DNA of 64,000 bases from Pseudomonas nitroreducens TX1 (GTDB lineage: Bacteria > Pseudomonadota > Gammaproteobacteria > Pseudomonadales > Pseudomonadaceae), in contig NZ_AMZB01000121.1 of the NCBI RefSeq assembly GCF_000313755.1, forward strand, positions 186,001 to 250,000, written 5' to 3'. Both the position numbers and the translations under genes were made by a program. The first letter of the stretch is position 1. Each line of letters starts with the position of its first letter. Below the pieces are notes generated by a model that was not told where the DNA came from, did no database searches, and worked only from the letters and a program-made list of their open reading frames with translations. Below, piece after piece: positions 16,013 through 23,652 of the stretch.

Positions 16013-16553
16013 GTTGACGTCGTGGTCGAGCAACAGGATTGCCCCTTCCTCGGGGCACTCGTCGTGGTAGGCGTACAGGCCTGTCTCTGGGAAATCGGCG
16101 TCCTGCTCATGGGGTTCGATCACCAGGGTCTGCTCAAGCTGGTCAGGGGTACCGTCTGGAGCCAAGAACTCCAGTGCGTTCTGCAGCTGGTAGCCGTTCA
16201 TTACCAGGCTTGGTCCTTGGAACAGCTCAGCATCCATGTCGTCTGCATCGAACGCGGCCATGCCCTGGGTTGGCAGTGGCTGAGCCGGTTCATGGTCGAC
16301 CAGGAGAATGGCGATATCGTGGGGGTGTCTCTCGTGGCGCGTACAGACCTGACTCTGTGCAGCGAAATTCCTGCTTGGCGTCGTGCAACTCGATCACCAG
16401 ACGGTGGGACAACTGCTCCGGAGTGCTGCCCGGGGCCAGAAACTCCAGAGCGTTCCGGAGTTCGTATCCGTTGATTGATAGGCCAAAGGCCTGCAGTCGC
16501 GGTGTTGCCACGGCCTGGGCCCCGGCTTTCGAAGGTGACGGGATGAACGACAT
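15986..16553 (-). CDS. Two-repeat hypothetical protein, frame-disrupted
   Basis: Two copies of a roughly 65-residue unit, each with NGY(Q/E)L(Q/R)NALEFLAP, a TPEQL or TPDQL helix, LVIE, GLYA and a final AILL-x-DH. The first copy starts at the ATG at 16553 (GGAG upstream) and stays in frame to about 16338. The rest of that copy, its linker and the whole second copy (which has its own ATG at 16261) are in the +1 frame, ending at 15986. At 16337-16343 a GC dinucleotide seems to be missing. Left as is, it gives an 87-residue and a 91-residue protein; repaired, one of about 188 residues. Confidence 0.6.
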
Positions 16554-16570
16554 GTTGGCTCCACTTGTTT

Positions 16571-16580
16571 GGGGGGGGGG
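16571..16580 (-). repeat. Homopolymer of ten G (C on coding strand)
   Basis: A run of exactly ten G on the plus strand, 17 bases upstream of the start at 16553 and before its GGAG. Tracts of this length are prone to slippage in replication and in sequencing. Confidence 0.8.
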
Positions 16581-16690
16581 CGCTGCGGTGCCACGTGCGA
16601 CCCGGTTCGCGCTGAGGATGATTTTCTCAACGCTGAAATTCGGGTACCAACCAAACCAGCCCCCTGCGATCCCGGGGGTTGGGTGATCGG

Positions 16691-17167
16691 TCAGAACTTG
16701 CAGGGGACGTCGACCAGCACTCCGGCGCTGATGTGGTTGAGGGTGTCGAGGTAGTTCTCGCCCATCCAACCGCCGATGCAGCTGTTGAAAGCATCTCCGT
16801 CGAAGTCGAACGGCTCGGCCTCGGAAATGGTTCCATCTCGACTGAGCCCCAGACCGATGAGGTCGCCGTTATCGGTGAGGTAGGCGTAGTGGTAATCGTC
16901 AAGGCGCAGGGCCTTGTCTGGATTGCCAGTGAGGATGCGGCGGTATTCCGCGAGACAGCTCTTGAAGGTGTAAACCTGTACTTTGAGCTCGCGAAAAATC
17001 TGGACCACCTGCTCGCTGGTCAGGCCGAGGTCCTCGTCTCCATTCTTGAACCACCAGCGCTCGAATGCGGCTTCATCGGCGAAGTCGTGGATTACTTGGA
17101 GGTAGAGGTCCAGAGTCTCGAGAACGCCGACTTTGGCTTTTACCAGGGGATCAGTTGTGATGGTCAT
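16691..17167 (-). CDS. Hypothetical protein, element-controlled (158 aa)
   Basis: 158 residues from the ATG at 17167. It is helical at the N-terminus (about 10-35), with a Trp-rich FERWWFKNGDEDLG segment around 40-50, and alpha/beta in the C-terminal half. The layout hints at a SUKH/SMI1-like or immunity-type fold, but no signature is certain. The Shine-Dalgarno GGAG lies in the leader hairpin described for copy 9. Confidence 0.7.
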   Translation of the reverse strand: MTITTDPLVKAKVGVLETLDLYLQVIHDFADEAAFERWWFKNGDEDLGLTSEQVVQIFRELKVQVYTFKSCLAEYRRILTGNPDKALRLDDYHYAYLTDNGDLIGLGLSRDGTISEAEPFDFDGDAFNSCIGGWMGENYLDTLNHISAGVLVDVPCKF

Positions 17168-17225
17168 AGTGGGCTCCTTTATTCGATGGAGCCCAGCGTA
17201 GAGGTAGAGGGGGCGTGCCAGAACC
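17168..17225 (-). promoter_or_regulatory. Repeated promoter/leader element, copy 9 of 18
   Basis: Box 1 GGTTCTGGCAC, 18 bases, box 2 TACGCTGG. The leader stem GGGCTCC/GGAGCCC (7 bp, loop ATCGAATAAA) contains the GGAG ribosome site, six bases before the ATG. Confidence 0.78.
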
Positions 17226-17254
17226 AAGTAGAGAGCAATCGGAGCTGATGCCCA

Positions 17255-17644
17255 TCAGCGCCTGGTAAACAGAAGTTTGAGCTGGCGCTTGATCCTTCCC
17301 AAGATTCCGATCTGACCAGTGCAGCGATTCCACTGGCCCTGACCCAGATACGTTTCGAGCACCAACTGCGGGTCAGCCCGCACCCGGAAGAGAAATGCAC
17401 TGATGGTGCGGCAGTGGTGGCATACCCCGTGGCCATCAATCATCACCACGTTGGGCAGCACCTGGTTCCAGCTTCCCCTGAAGTCCTGACTTCGGATTTC
17501 GCCCTGGCAGCAGCTACATTGCGGCCGCACCGTCCTGAGTTCGAATCCTGACGGGAATGTGAAGGGAAGATGGTCAGCGATCACCTCTCCCGCCTGGAAC
17601 TCGGCAATCATCTCCTGCAGCTTGTCCTGGGAAACCTTGGTCAT
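17255..17644 (-). CDS. Hypothetical protein with four-Cys/His cluster
   Basis: 129 residues from the ATG at 17644, GAGG upstream. A CSCC motif near residue 43 and CHHC near residue 75 could together form a zinc ribbon. The C-terminus is strongly basic (Lys/Arg), consistent with nucleic-acid binding. It begins 9 bases after the stop of the methyltransferase gene and is thus probably co-expressed with it. A role with the methyltransferase is inference. Confidence 0.62.
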   Translation of the reverse strand: MTKVSQDKLQEMIAEFQAGEVIADHLPFTFPSGFELRTVRPQCSCCQGEIRSQDFRGSWNQVLPNVVMIDGHGVCHHCRTISAFLFRVRADPQLVLETYLGQGQWNRCTGQIGILGRIKRQLKLLFTRR

Positions 17645-17653
17645 CACCAATCC

Positions 17654-18475
17654 TCACGCTGCCAGCATGTCGAGTTGCTCCGGCTTGGCGTAGCGGCCGG
17701 GAGCGATGCGGCGGGCTGTCATCTGGCACACCTTGCGCACCTGGGCCTTCCAGTTCGGATTTTCGGTAGGGCGGCGATCTGCGACGTAGGAGTAGATTTG
17801 CTCCAGGGACGCTTCACCGTCGAACAGGTCAAGCGCATCAGCGACGATGGCGCGCCAGGTCGCCGGGCCCTGCTTCATTGCCTCGTGGATGTCCTTGGGC
17901 AGGCTCTGCAGGTACGCCAGTTCGTGATAGAGGCTAAGGCCGACCATCAGCCGCTGCTGGTCCTTGGTGAAGGTCACGAATGCCAGGGGGTACTTGAGCC
18001 CGTCGTAGAGATTCCGAGGCAGCATTTCCTGCTGAATGGCCCAAAGCTCGTTGTAGCGGCACACGCGCGCCGCGGTCTGTAGGAAGTAACAGGGCAGAAC
18101 GAAGCCCACTTGGCCGTCATCCATCAGCATGCCGTGCACGCGATCGAGCAGGCGCTCGATGAACTTGGTCTGGAAGGGTGGGTTGCCCAGCACCAGAGTG
18201 GGCCGCTCCTCGACCTCGATGTCGAAGAAGTCGCCGGTGACCACTCTCCGGCCAGTCAGCTCGCGTGCTTGCTGGGCCAGGCTCGGGTCGATCTCAATCC
18301 CCATTGCAGGGACATGAGCCGGGATTGCCTGGAGGAACCGGCCAGGCCCACAGGTCGGTTCTACCACGAAGTCGGTACCGGTGAGGTGGCTGAAGTTTTT
18401 CCGGACGATTGCTGCTGCGGCCCAGGCGGGCGTCGGATACTGGCCGAGGGCGATCTGGGTGATGTCGTTGCTCAT
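17654..18475 (-). CDS. N6-adenine DNA methyltransferase-like protein (orphan)
   Basis: 273 residues. Motif I appears as VEPTCGPG (about 38-45) and motif IV as NPPF (about 96-99), as in class I SAM-dependent N6-adenine methyltransferases. An early YPTPAWAA segment fits the family's N-terminal substrate-binding motif. The C-terminal 80 residues (Trp-Lys-Ala-Gln-Val-Arg) look like a small helical DNA-binding part. No restriction endonuclease is adjacent, so it is an orphan that may protect plasmid DNA from restriction. Start at 18475; its AGGA lies in the leader hairpin. Confidence 0.82.
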   Translation of the reverse strand: MSNDITQIALGQYPTPAWAAAAIVRKNFSHLTGTDFVVEPTCGPGRFLQAIPAHVPAMGIEIDPSLAQQARELTGRRVVTGDFFDIEVEERPTLVLGNPPFQTKFIERLLDRVHGMLMDDGQVGFVLPCYFLQTAARVCRYNELWAIQQEMLPRNLYDGLKYPLAFVTFTKDQQRLMVGLSLYHELAYLQSLPKDIHEAMKQGPATWRAIVADALDLFDGEASLEQIYSYVADRRPTENPNWKAQVRKVCQMTARRIAPGRYAKPEQLDMLAA

Positions 18476-18539
18476 GGGGTGAGTCCTGGTCCGTGATTTT
18501 CTGGACTCAGGATCAGGGCAGGTCACCAGTGCCACCACC
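18476..18539 (-). promoter_or_regulatory. Repeated promoter/leader element, copy 10 of 18
   Basis: Box 1 is the GG variant (GGTGGTGGCAC), 18 bases, box 2 GATCCTGA. Stem TGAGTCC/GGACTCA (7 bp) encloses the AGGA ribosome site of the methyltransferase gene. Confidence 0.75.
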
Positions 18540-18569
18540 AGGCTAGTGAGCGCCGGGGTGACAAAGTGG

Positions 18570-18803
18570 TCATGACAGCAGGATACCCAACTGCAAGCGG
18601 AACGAGATCAGCAACCAGACGACGACGAAAAATGCAAGCGCCAAGCCGGTCCAGCTGAAGGCCAGGTACCCAATTTCCCAGCTTGGCCGCATGCGCTTCG
18701 CCAGCCGGAACGTCAGTACAGCCAGGACCATCGCACACCCGTTCAGCCCAAGGTTCCACCACGCTCCATCCGTCGAGAGTAGGAATTTGATGAAGTCCAA
18801 CAT
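18570..18803 (-). CDS. Small membrane protein (77 aa)
   Basis: 77 residues from the ATG at 18803 with GGGTG upstream. Two hydrophobic stretches, about 16-33 and 45-70, separated by a basic loop (RLAKRMRPS), suggest two inner-membrane helices. It lies just upstream of the methyltransferase gene but is separated from it by element copy 10. Function unknown. Confidence 0.58.
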   Translation of the reverse strand: MLDFIKFLLSTDGAWWNLGLNGCAMVLAVLTFRLAKRMRPSWEIGYLAFSWTGLALAFFVVVWLLISFRLQLGILLS

Positions 18804-18990
18804 GTAGCACCCAATGCGTTTGATGGGAGCTGAGGCTGCGGCCACCCGCTTCGGGGTTCAACCCAAAATGCAGGGCCGGAATTCGAGCGTGGGGACTCCA
18901 TGCAGCGTCAGAGAAAATTAGACCCGCGCTTTGGGAGGGGGGACATGACACCATTGGATACTCTCGTCGTCTCTTTGTGGGAGACATCAG

Positions 18991-19815
18991 ATGCCGTATA
19001 TCCGGGTGAAAACAGCGATCACCAGCGAGGCCGATTTCCTCAGCTTCATCCGAAATAGCCCTCGGCATGGAACCGTCGTAGCGCTCTGCTCTGGGGCAAT
19101 CGGTGTCATCCAGAACCGCCTGCACTCTGCGGTCCGCCGGCGCGATCAGAGTGCACAGCGGAAACTCCACACTCAGCTAGAAGTGCTCAGAAGCGAGATG
19201 CATGTGCGGGTCGAAATCCGTACTGATCGATCCCTTGCCCTTGGCGTGCTACTGCACTCTGGTGCTGATGTCCTCGCGGAGGTCCACGCGCTTCAGCGCC
19301 AGCGATACCTAACAGAGTTCTCGAAGCTCAGGACGGATATTCTCAGTGCCGTTGGCTCTATCCGGTGTCAGTTCTGGGAGGCAGGGGTGTATGGCCATGA
19401 CTTTCCGACCTGGGCAAATCAGCGCGACCACACCGACACTCAACTGCTCCAAGCCATCCAGGTTGCGAAGCTCCGAGCCTATGACGCTGTAGTTGCGATG
19501 AATCGCGAGATTGAAACGACCGGTAAAGGGAAGCGCAGTTGGGAACTCAAAACCACCTGGGAGCAGCAGCGGAGCGAGGTCAAGCTGCTCTCAGAGCTGC
19601 AGTTCAGGTCCGCGCTCTACAAGTGCATTCGAGACCGGCTCGGGGCGGAGTACATGGTTGATCTGGAATGTTGGGTTTCTGAGTACACCCGGATTCCATT
19701 CCTGCGGAAGCTGCGCGACAAGGCCATCTCTTCAAACCCTAAGCTGCAGCTCCAATTGAGGCCGACCCGTCGGCCTATCCAGCATCAGTCCCCTCAGGCT
19801 TACTCCACAGCTTAG
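18991..19815 (+). CDS. Hypothetical protein on the plus strand (274 aa)
   Basis: 274 residues with GGGAGA before the ATG at 18991. It is mostly helical, with many Arg/Gln/Glu residues. Residues about 45-75 and 90-115 could be coiled coil, and the C-terminal 25 residues are basic and Pro/Gln-rich. No catalytic motif or signal peptide. It runs against the direction of its neighbours and converges with a tiny minus-strand frame. Family not recognised. Confidence 0.7.
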   Translation: MPYIRVKTAITSEADFLSFIRNSPRHGTVVALCSGAIGVIQNRLHSAVRRRDQSAQRKLHTQLEVLRSEMHVRVEIRTDRSLALGVLLHSGADVLAEVHALQRQRYLTEFSKLRTDILSAVGSIRCQFWEAGVYGHDFPTWANQRDHTDTQLLQAIQVAKLRAYDAVVAMNREIETTGKGKRSWELKTTWEQQRSEVKLLSELQFRSALYKCIRDRLGAEYMVDLECWVSEYTRIPFLRKLRDKAISSNPKLQLQLRPTRRPIQHQSPQAYSTA

Positions 19816-19925
19816 GGCTGGGCGACCATCACGGCACCCACGATCACGGCCACACCGATTGTGGGGAGGTCATTATCGGGGAGATGCCCCACGGGAAGTT
19901 CGGAAGCCTTCGGCTGTTCTGCCAC
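19812..19925 (-). CDS. Possible tiny hydrophobic peptide gene (37 aa)
   Basis: A 37-codon frame starts at GTG 19925, with AGGA 9 bases upstream, and ends at TAA 19812-19814, overlapping the end of the opposite gene. The last 15 residues (TIGVAVIVGAVMVAQP) are hydrophobic, enough for a membrane anchor. The frame follows the 79-residue gene by about 30 bases. The small size makes it uncertain. Confidence 0.3.
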   Translation of the reverse strand: MAEQPKASELPVGHLPDNDLPTIGVAVIVGAVMVAQP

Positions 19926-19955
19926 AACGGTGGTTCCTGGAGTGGGGAGGGGTTA

Positions 19956-20195
19956 CTAGCTCAATGCGGCCTGGAGGGCGGCGACGGCCTCTTCGTACAG
20001 TTCTTTCCGCCAGTATCGACCAGAGTAGTGCTTGCGCTGCCTGACCCTTGCCATGCCCAGCTCGTAGCCGCGGAGAGTCTCACTGACGGTAACGAAGCCT
20101 TTGTGCCCGCCCTGGCCGACAGCGGTGATGATCACCCCAAAGGATTCATCAGCTTCGGCCGACCAACCTTCAGGGAGGGTGATGGGTAAGTTCAT
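19956..20195 (-). CDS. Small hypothetical protein (79 aa)
   Basis: 79 residues: beta-rich N-terminal half, helical basic C-terminal half (KELYEEAVAALQAAL). The ATG at 20195 overlaps the stop of the 65-residue gene by four bases (ATGA), so the two are coupled. No signal peptide. Family not recognised. Confidence 0.62.
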   Translation of the reverse strand: MNLPITLPEGWSAEADESFGVIITAVGQGGHKGFVTVSETLRGYELGMARVRQRKHYSGRYWRKELYEEAVAALQAALS

Positions 20196-20389
20196 TTCCG
20201 GTCTCCGGCATTAGCGATAATTCGCAGGCAGTGTTTACAGGTCACCTCATCGTTATTCAAGGTGACTTTCCGCATGTATCCGCACTTGGTGCCACGCAGG
20301 CCCCAGGTGTGATAAGCCTTGGCGATGGCCACCGGCATCGCTCGCTCCGGATCAAAGCTGTAGGCATGGACTTTTGAGGCCTGGGCCAT
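20192..20389 (-). CDS. Small Cys-containing protein (65 aa)
   Basis: 65 residues from the ATG at 20389 with AAAGGAA upstream. Cys residues at CGY and CKHC in the second half could form part of a zinc finger similar to small phage zinc-finger proteins. It is coupled to the gene at 19956 and lies downstream of a hairpin that probably ends the ParB-like transcript. Confidence 0.58.
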   Translation of the reverse strand: MAQASKVHAYSFDPERAMPVAIAKAYHTWGLRGTKCGYMRKVTLNNDEVTCKHCLRIIANAGDRK

Positions 20390-20426
20390 AAGTGGATTCC
20401 TTTCTGAGGGGATGGAGTCTGAATAG

Positions 20427-20448
20427 CGCCCCCAGTCCTCTGGGGGCG
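20427..20448 (-). terminator. Hairpin after ParB-like gene
   Basis: CGCCCCCAG/CTGGGGGCG, a perfect 9-bp stem with a 4-base loop, 22 bases after the ParB-like stop. The following sequence is only weakly T-rich, so termination may be incomplete. Confidence 0.5.
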
Positions 20449-20470
20449 GTTGTCTCATGCTGGCGCTTGA

Positions 20471-21469
20471 TCAGCCAACTTTAACTGCTGGCGCAGTGTC
20501 GCCCTGGGACGATTTGAACACGGCGCGCAGGTTGGCCAGAGCCTTTGCCAGTTCCGGGAGATCCAGGTCAGCGCTGGTCAGGGTCAGTTCCAGCTTCACG
20601 CTCTCCGGAGCGCTAGCCATGAACGGCAGAACCTTCTCCAGCTGATCGGCCAGCTGTGCCAGAACCGGGGCAGCGACGCTGATGTCCTTGCGGCCGTACA
20701 GAGCAGACGTCGCGGCGAGGGTCTTCGGGGTGATCTTGTCGGAACCGTTGCGCTGCGCCTGGGCGAGTTGCTCCTGCATGTGCACGACGGTGTCCTGGCC
20801 TGTGGCCTTGCAGTGGCGCTCAGCGTTTAGGGCGGTAGTCACCGAAGCCTGCCCATTGGCGACCATCTCTTGCACCTCCGGAGCAACCTTGAGGAGGTCC
20901 AGCATCTTGCGCACGTGGGGTTCTTTGCGGCGGATTGCCTTGGCTACGCCCGCCACTGTGAAGCCGTGATCTTCGATCAGCTCGCGGTAGGTGTTGGCGA
21001 GGTCAAGCGGAGAGACCTGTACCTGTTGGTTGCTTACCAGCTGGCGCACCAGTTCGTTGGCGCGGCCACCTTCAACCTGGTTGACCCACACGCGCTTGAT
21101 ATCGGCGCCTTCAGAGATTGCCAGGGTCAGACCTGCGTAGCGGGTGAAGCCGGTCACCACGCGCAGCTTGCCGTTCTCAGCGACGACACCCATCGGCTCG
21201 ACGTAATCGCCGGCGGCGTAGGAGTCGGCGAAACCACGCACCGCCTCTTGGTCGAACTCGCTGCGGATGGCTTCGTCGATGTTACACACCAGGAGGCCGC
21301 AGGGCATTTCGAAGGCATTGTTGCGCTTCGGCTCCAGGTCCAGTCCCAGCTGCCCGCTGGTGATCATCTTTTTGGCCGTGTCGTGAATGCTGCGCAGAGA
21401 GTTGCAGCCAGCCAGGGCGGTCATGGCGATATCGGAGATCATGTTGCTGGCGATGGTCTTGGTGGTCAT
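20471..21469 (-). CDS. ParB-like DNA-binding protein
   Basis: 332 residues. Residues about 95-130 contain VVTGFTRYAGLTLA, resembling the ParB N-terminal (sulfiredoxin-like) box GxRRxxA with the second Arg replaced. Residues about 150-205 (SPLDLANTYRELIEDHGFTVAGVAKAI followed by a recognition helix) match the KorB/ParB/Spo0J helix-turn-helix. The C-terminal part is helical. No ParA gene is next to it, so a regulatory (KorB/NOC-like) role is as likely as partitioning. Controlled by element copy 11. Confidence 0.75.
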   Translation of the reverse strand: MTTKTIASNMISDIAMTALAGCNSLRSIHDTAKKMITSGQLGLDLEPKRNNAFEMPCGLLVCNIDEAIRSEFDQEAVRGFADSYAAGDYVEPMGVVAENGKLRVVTGFTRYAGLTLAISEGADIKRVWVNQVEGGRANELVRQLVSNQQVQVSPLDLANTYRELIEDHGFTVAGVAKAIRRKEPHVRKMLDLLKVAPEVQEMVANGQASVTTALNAERHCKATGQDTVVHMQEQLAQAQRNGSDKITPKTLAATSALYGRKDISVAAPVLAQLADQLEKVLPFMASAPESVKLELTLTSADLDLPELAKALANLRAVFKSSQGDTAPAVKVG

Positions 21470-21532
21470 GGCGGTGTCGCTCCTGTTCGGTTGATGTGGT
21501 CAGTTTCGGAGCGACCGACGCGTGCCAGAACC
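21470..21532 (-). promoter_or_regulatory. Repeated promoter/leader element, copy 11 of 18
   Basis: Box 1 GGTTCTGGCAC, 18 bases, box 2 GAAACTGA. GTCGCTCC, in the spacer, is complementary to GGAGCGAC around the ribosome site, but the 5' arm lies upstream of box 2, so it may not be transcribed. Leader text CCACATCAACCGAAC resembles copies 4 and 12. Confidence 0.72.
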
Positions 21533-21612
21533 GGCGCCGGATGATTTTTTGGTGGGCTAATTTCTCCTGCGATCACACTCTTTCACCCCCAAACGTAGGG
21601 GCCGGAAATGCA

Positions 21613-21638
21613 GAAGGCCCGCGCGGTGGCGGGCCTTC
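21613..21638. terminator. Intrinsic terminator-like hairpin
   Basis: GAAGGCCCGC/GCGGGCCTTC lies between two minus-strand genes, 17 bases after the stop of the gene at 21655-22011. It probably separates it from the ParB-like gene. Confidence 0.6.
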
Positions 21639-21654
21639 GTGGAGCGTGCTGTGG

Positions 21655-22011
21655 TCAGCGCAGGAACAGGCGGCGGGCGTAGCTCTGATCGATGCTCTTG
21701 TTGACCGCGGCCAAGAAGGCCGGAATTTTCTCCGCGATCTGCTCACTGCTCATGCCCTCCGGCACGTTCAGCCAATCGGTGCTGAGGACGTTGTCACCCT
21801 CGCTGATGTAGTTTCCTACCAGCTGGAAGCCGGACGAGCGCGGTTCCAGGCTCAGCGATGCGGTCTTGGTGCCAACGATGGTTTCCACGTCCAGACGGGC
21901 CACCACGCAGCAAATCTCCATGTCCAGTTGGCTGGCAGCTGCCCAGCCATTTGCTACCAGGTTGGCGGCGATGACTTGCTTGGCGGCGAAGTATTTAGGG
22001 GTGAATTGCAT
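21655..22011 (-). CDS. Hypothetical protein, element-controlled (118 aa)
   Basis: 118 residues from the ATG at 22011; the frame is open further upstream, but the element places the start here. It has a helix followed by a beta-rich centre (about 25-75) and a final helix rich in Lys/Arg. There is no signal peptide. No recognised family. Confidence 0.68.
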   Translation of the reverse strand: MQFTPKYFAAKQVIAANLVANGWAAASQLDMEICCVVARLDVETIVGTKTASLSLEPRSSGFQLVGNYISEGDNVLSTDWLNVPEGMSSEQIAEKIPAFLAAVNKSIDQSYARRLFLR

Positions 22012-22083
22012 GGCGGCTTCTCTCTGTCGAGTGGTTCGGTTGCGATGTGGCCATCGTCTCCTGAGCCTTCGCGTGCCAGAATC
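22012..22083 (-). promoter_or_regulatory. Repeated promoter/leader element, copy 12 of 18
   Basis: Box 1 GATTCTGGCAC, 18 bases, box 2 GACGATGG. A short CGATG/CATCG stem sits at box 2. The leader start ATGGCCACATCGCAACC is close to copies 4 and 11. Confidence 0.7.
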
Positions 22084-22113
22084 ATCCAAGCGAAATACAT
22101 CCCCCCGGAACAC

Positions 22114-22466
22114 CTAAGATGCCCCCAGCCTGTGTCGAGACCTGATTTCTTGAACTGCCAGCCTGGGGGCCAGCTGGGCGCATTCGGTCAGGTCTGGGAG
22201 AGGCATGCGGTGCGCTCCGTTGACTCCGTGCATGAGCTGCAGATGATCAGTACCGAAGCTATGAATCCAACACTGACCGCCCTGGAGCAAACTGAATGGC
22301 AGCTCTGATATGTCCGCAGCTTTGCATGGCATCTTGATCGGCCCAAGGCCAAGCGTTTGAGTCCTGGCAAGGCGGAATGACGAATGCCCACTGCAGCGAA
22401 TCCCCTTTGCAAGGTCCCCGAACCGCCCTTCAGTTCTTGAAGCGCCTGCATTGCGGCGTATAGCAT
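22114..22466 (-). CDS. Hypothetical protein with apparent -1 frameshift
   Basis: From the ATG at 22466 a sensible protein frame (MLYAAMQALQELKGG and on) runs to about 22345. A second sensible frame, offset by -1, carries on (AADISELPFSLLQGG and on) to the TAG at 22114. Joined they give about 117 residues. In both parts the other frames have poor composition. The switch lies in a GG/CC-rich stretch at 22341-22350. Divergent from the exported-protein gene at 22497. A chance pair of open frames is not excluded. Confidence 0.42.
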
Positions 22467-22496
22467 GTCGCCACCATCTCACCGAAGGGACTCGAC

Positions 22497-23162
22497 ATGC
22501 TCAAACAAGGACTCGCCCTGCTCATCTCCTTGATCGCGCTCCACGCATACGCAGACGGTCCCACTCGTGAAATGCAGAAGCACTGCGATGCGGAAGGGGA
22601 GGTGTATGCCTTCTACGCACTGGCGCGTTCTACCGGCGTGTCCAAGGAAAGCTCTCTTGAAGGACTGAACAGCGGCAATTTCACCCAGGACCAGGTGACC
22701 TTGCGCAAAGAGGCCATCGCATCTGCATATGGCGAGCAAAATTACGCCAACCCCACGGTGATCAAGAGGCTTGCGGTAGATTTTTGTCTTCGCTGGCAAT
22801 CTGAAGCCGCAGCTCGTGGCATGAACCTCGATCAGACTTCTGGAACGTTGAAGACTGCAATCCAATCCAGGGCTGTGGCACCCAGTGAGTACACTAAGAC
22901 GCTGTGCGATTTAAAGGCCAGCCGCGCCTCCATGGCGGCTCAAGGGCGTGAGAAGCTTGTCCCGGCTGATCAGTGGTTCCGTGCGATCGATGCGCAATCT
23001 ATTTCTGACTCGCAGAAGGTACTTATGCGGGAAGGTGTGATTGCCGCTTACGAGACCTTCCCTGATCTAGACCCCGACGCTCTGAAGCAAGTGATCAACG
23101 CCAAGTGCCTGGCTGAAAACCAGATCAACGATGAGAATAAGGCTCTGTCACAGAAGCAGTGA
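22497..23162 (+). CDS. Exported two-repeat protein
   Basis: 221 residues. The N-terminus (MLKQGLALLISLIALHAYA) is a signal peptide with a cleavage site near residue 20, so the product is periplasmic or secreted. The mature part has two related units of about 75 residues, each starting with a Cys-bearing helix (MQKHCD; TKTLCD), having a central Glu/Ala helix, and ending with a second Cys (DFCLRW; AKCLAE). The four Cys suggest one disulphide per repeat. Own terminator follows. Function not recognised. Confidence 0.72.
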   Translation: MLKQGLALLISLIALHAYADGPTREMQKHCDAEGEVYAFYALARSTGVSKESSLEGLNSGNFTQDQVTLRKEAIASAYGEQNYANPTVIKRLAVDFCLRWQSEAAARGMNLDQTSGTLKTAIQSRAVAPSEYTKTLCDLKASRASMAAQGREKLVPADQWFRAIDAQSISDSQKVLMREGVIAAYETFPDLDPDALKQVINAKCLAENQINDENKALSQKQ

Positions 23163-23190
23163 TCGTCGGGCACATCCTTCAGCCTTTGAG

Positions 23191-23216
23191 AGCCGCCGTG
23201 AGGCGGCTTTCTCGTT
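23191..23216 (+). terminator. Intrinsic terminator
   Basis: AGCCGCC GTGA GGCGGCT followed by TTCTCGTT, 29 bases after the stop of the plus-strand exported-protein gene. Confidence 0.75.
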
Positions 23217-23366
23217 CCTGCCGGAGCGATCAGGCAACGCCTAGGAAGAAATGCTACTGCCACCTGGGAGTGGTGTAGGGATTCTTCCTCTGAAGGCTTC
23301 TGTGCTGCTGGGGAAGCTCAGTGTCAAATCATCCAGCCAGAAGCGGAGCGAGCATGTCGCTACTCT

Positions 23367-23573
23367 TTACTTCGGCTCACCTGCCTTTGCGGCCAATGCA
23401 TCGCTTTTGCAAAGTTCGGCCAACTTGTGTCGTTCCGCGCGGCTGAGGAACACCGATTTCAGCCCGATCAGTCCATTCGCCTCGATCGTGATGCCGCCAG
23501 TATGGCCAAGTGCCGGAAGGCCTACGCGCACTTTCCCAGCTTGGAATGCTGCTTCAACTGCTTTGTAGAACAT
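23367..23573 (-). CDS. Small hypothetical protein (68 aa)
   Basis: 68 residues with AGGAAATC before the ATG at 23573. The N-terminal half is Gly/Val-rich and beta-like; the C-terminal half is a basic helix. It lies 79 bases downstream of the 282-residue gene, same strand. No family recognised. Confidence 0.55.
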   Translation of the reverse strand: MFYKAVEAAFQAGKVRVGLPALGHTGGITIEANGLIGLKSVFLSRAERHKLAELCKSDALAAKAGEPK

Positions 23574-23652
23574 GGGTTCGATTTCCTAATCGTTAGTTTT
23601 GAGCTACCAGGTGGACGGCCCAGCCTGCTTGGGGTGTTGGGAACGCCTGGTG

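Noticed and set aside
20654-20667. A further TGTGCCAGAACC copy
   Set aside because: It lies inside the ParB-like coding region, has no box 2 at 18 bases and no start codon below it; explained by codons for Val-Leu-Ala-Gln-Leu.
22114-22170. GCCCCCAG/CTGGGGGC as a terminator
   Set aside because: It overlaps the end of a probable coding frame and lacks a T-run.
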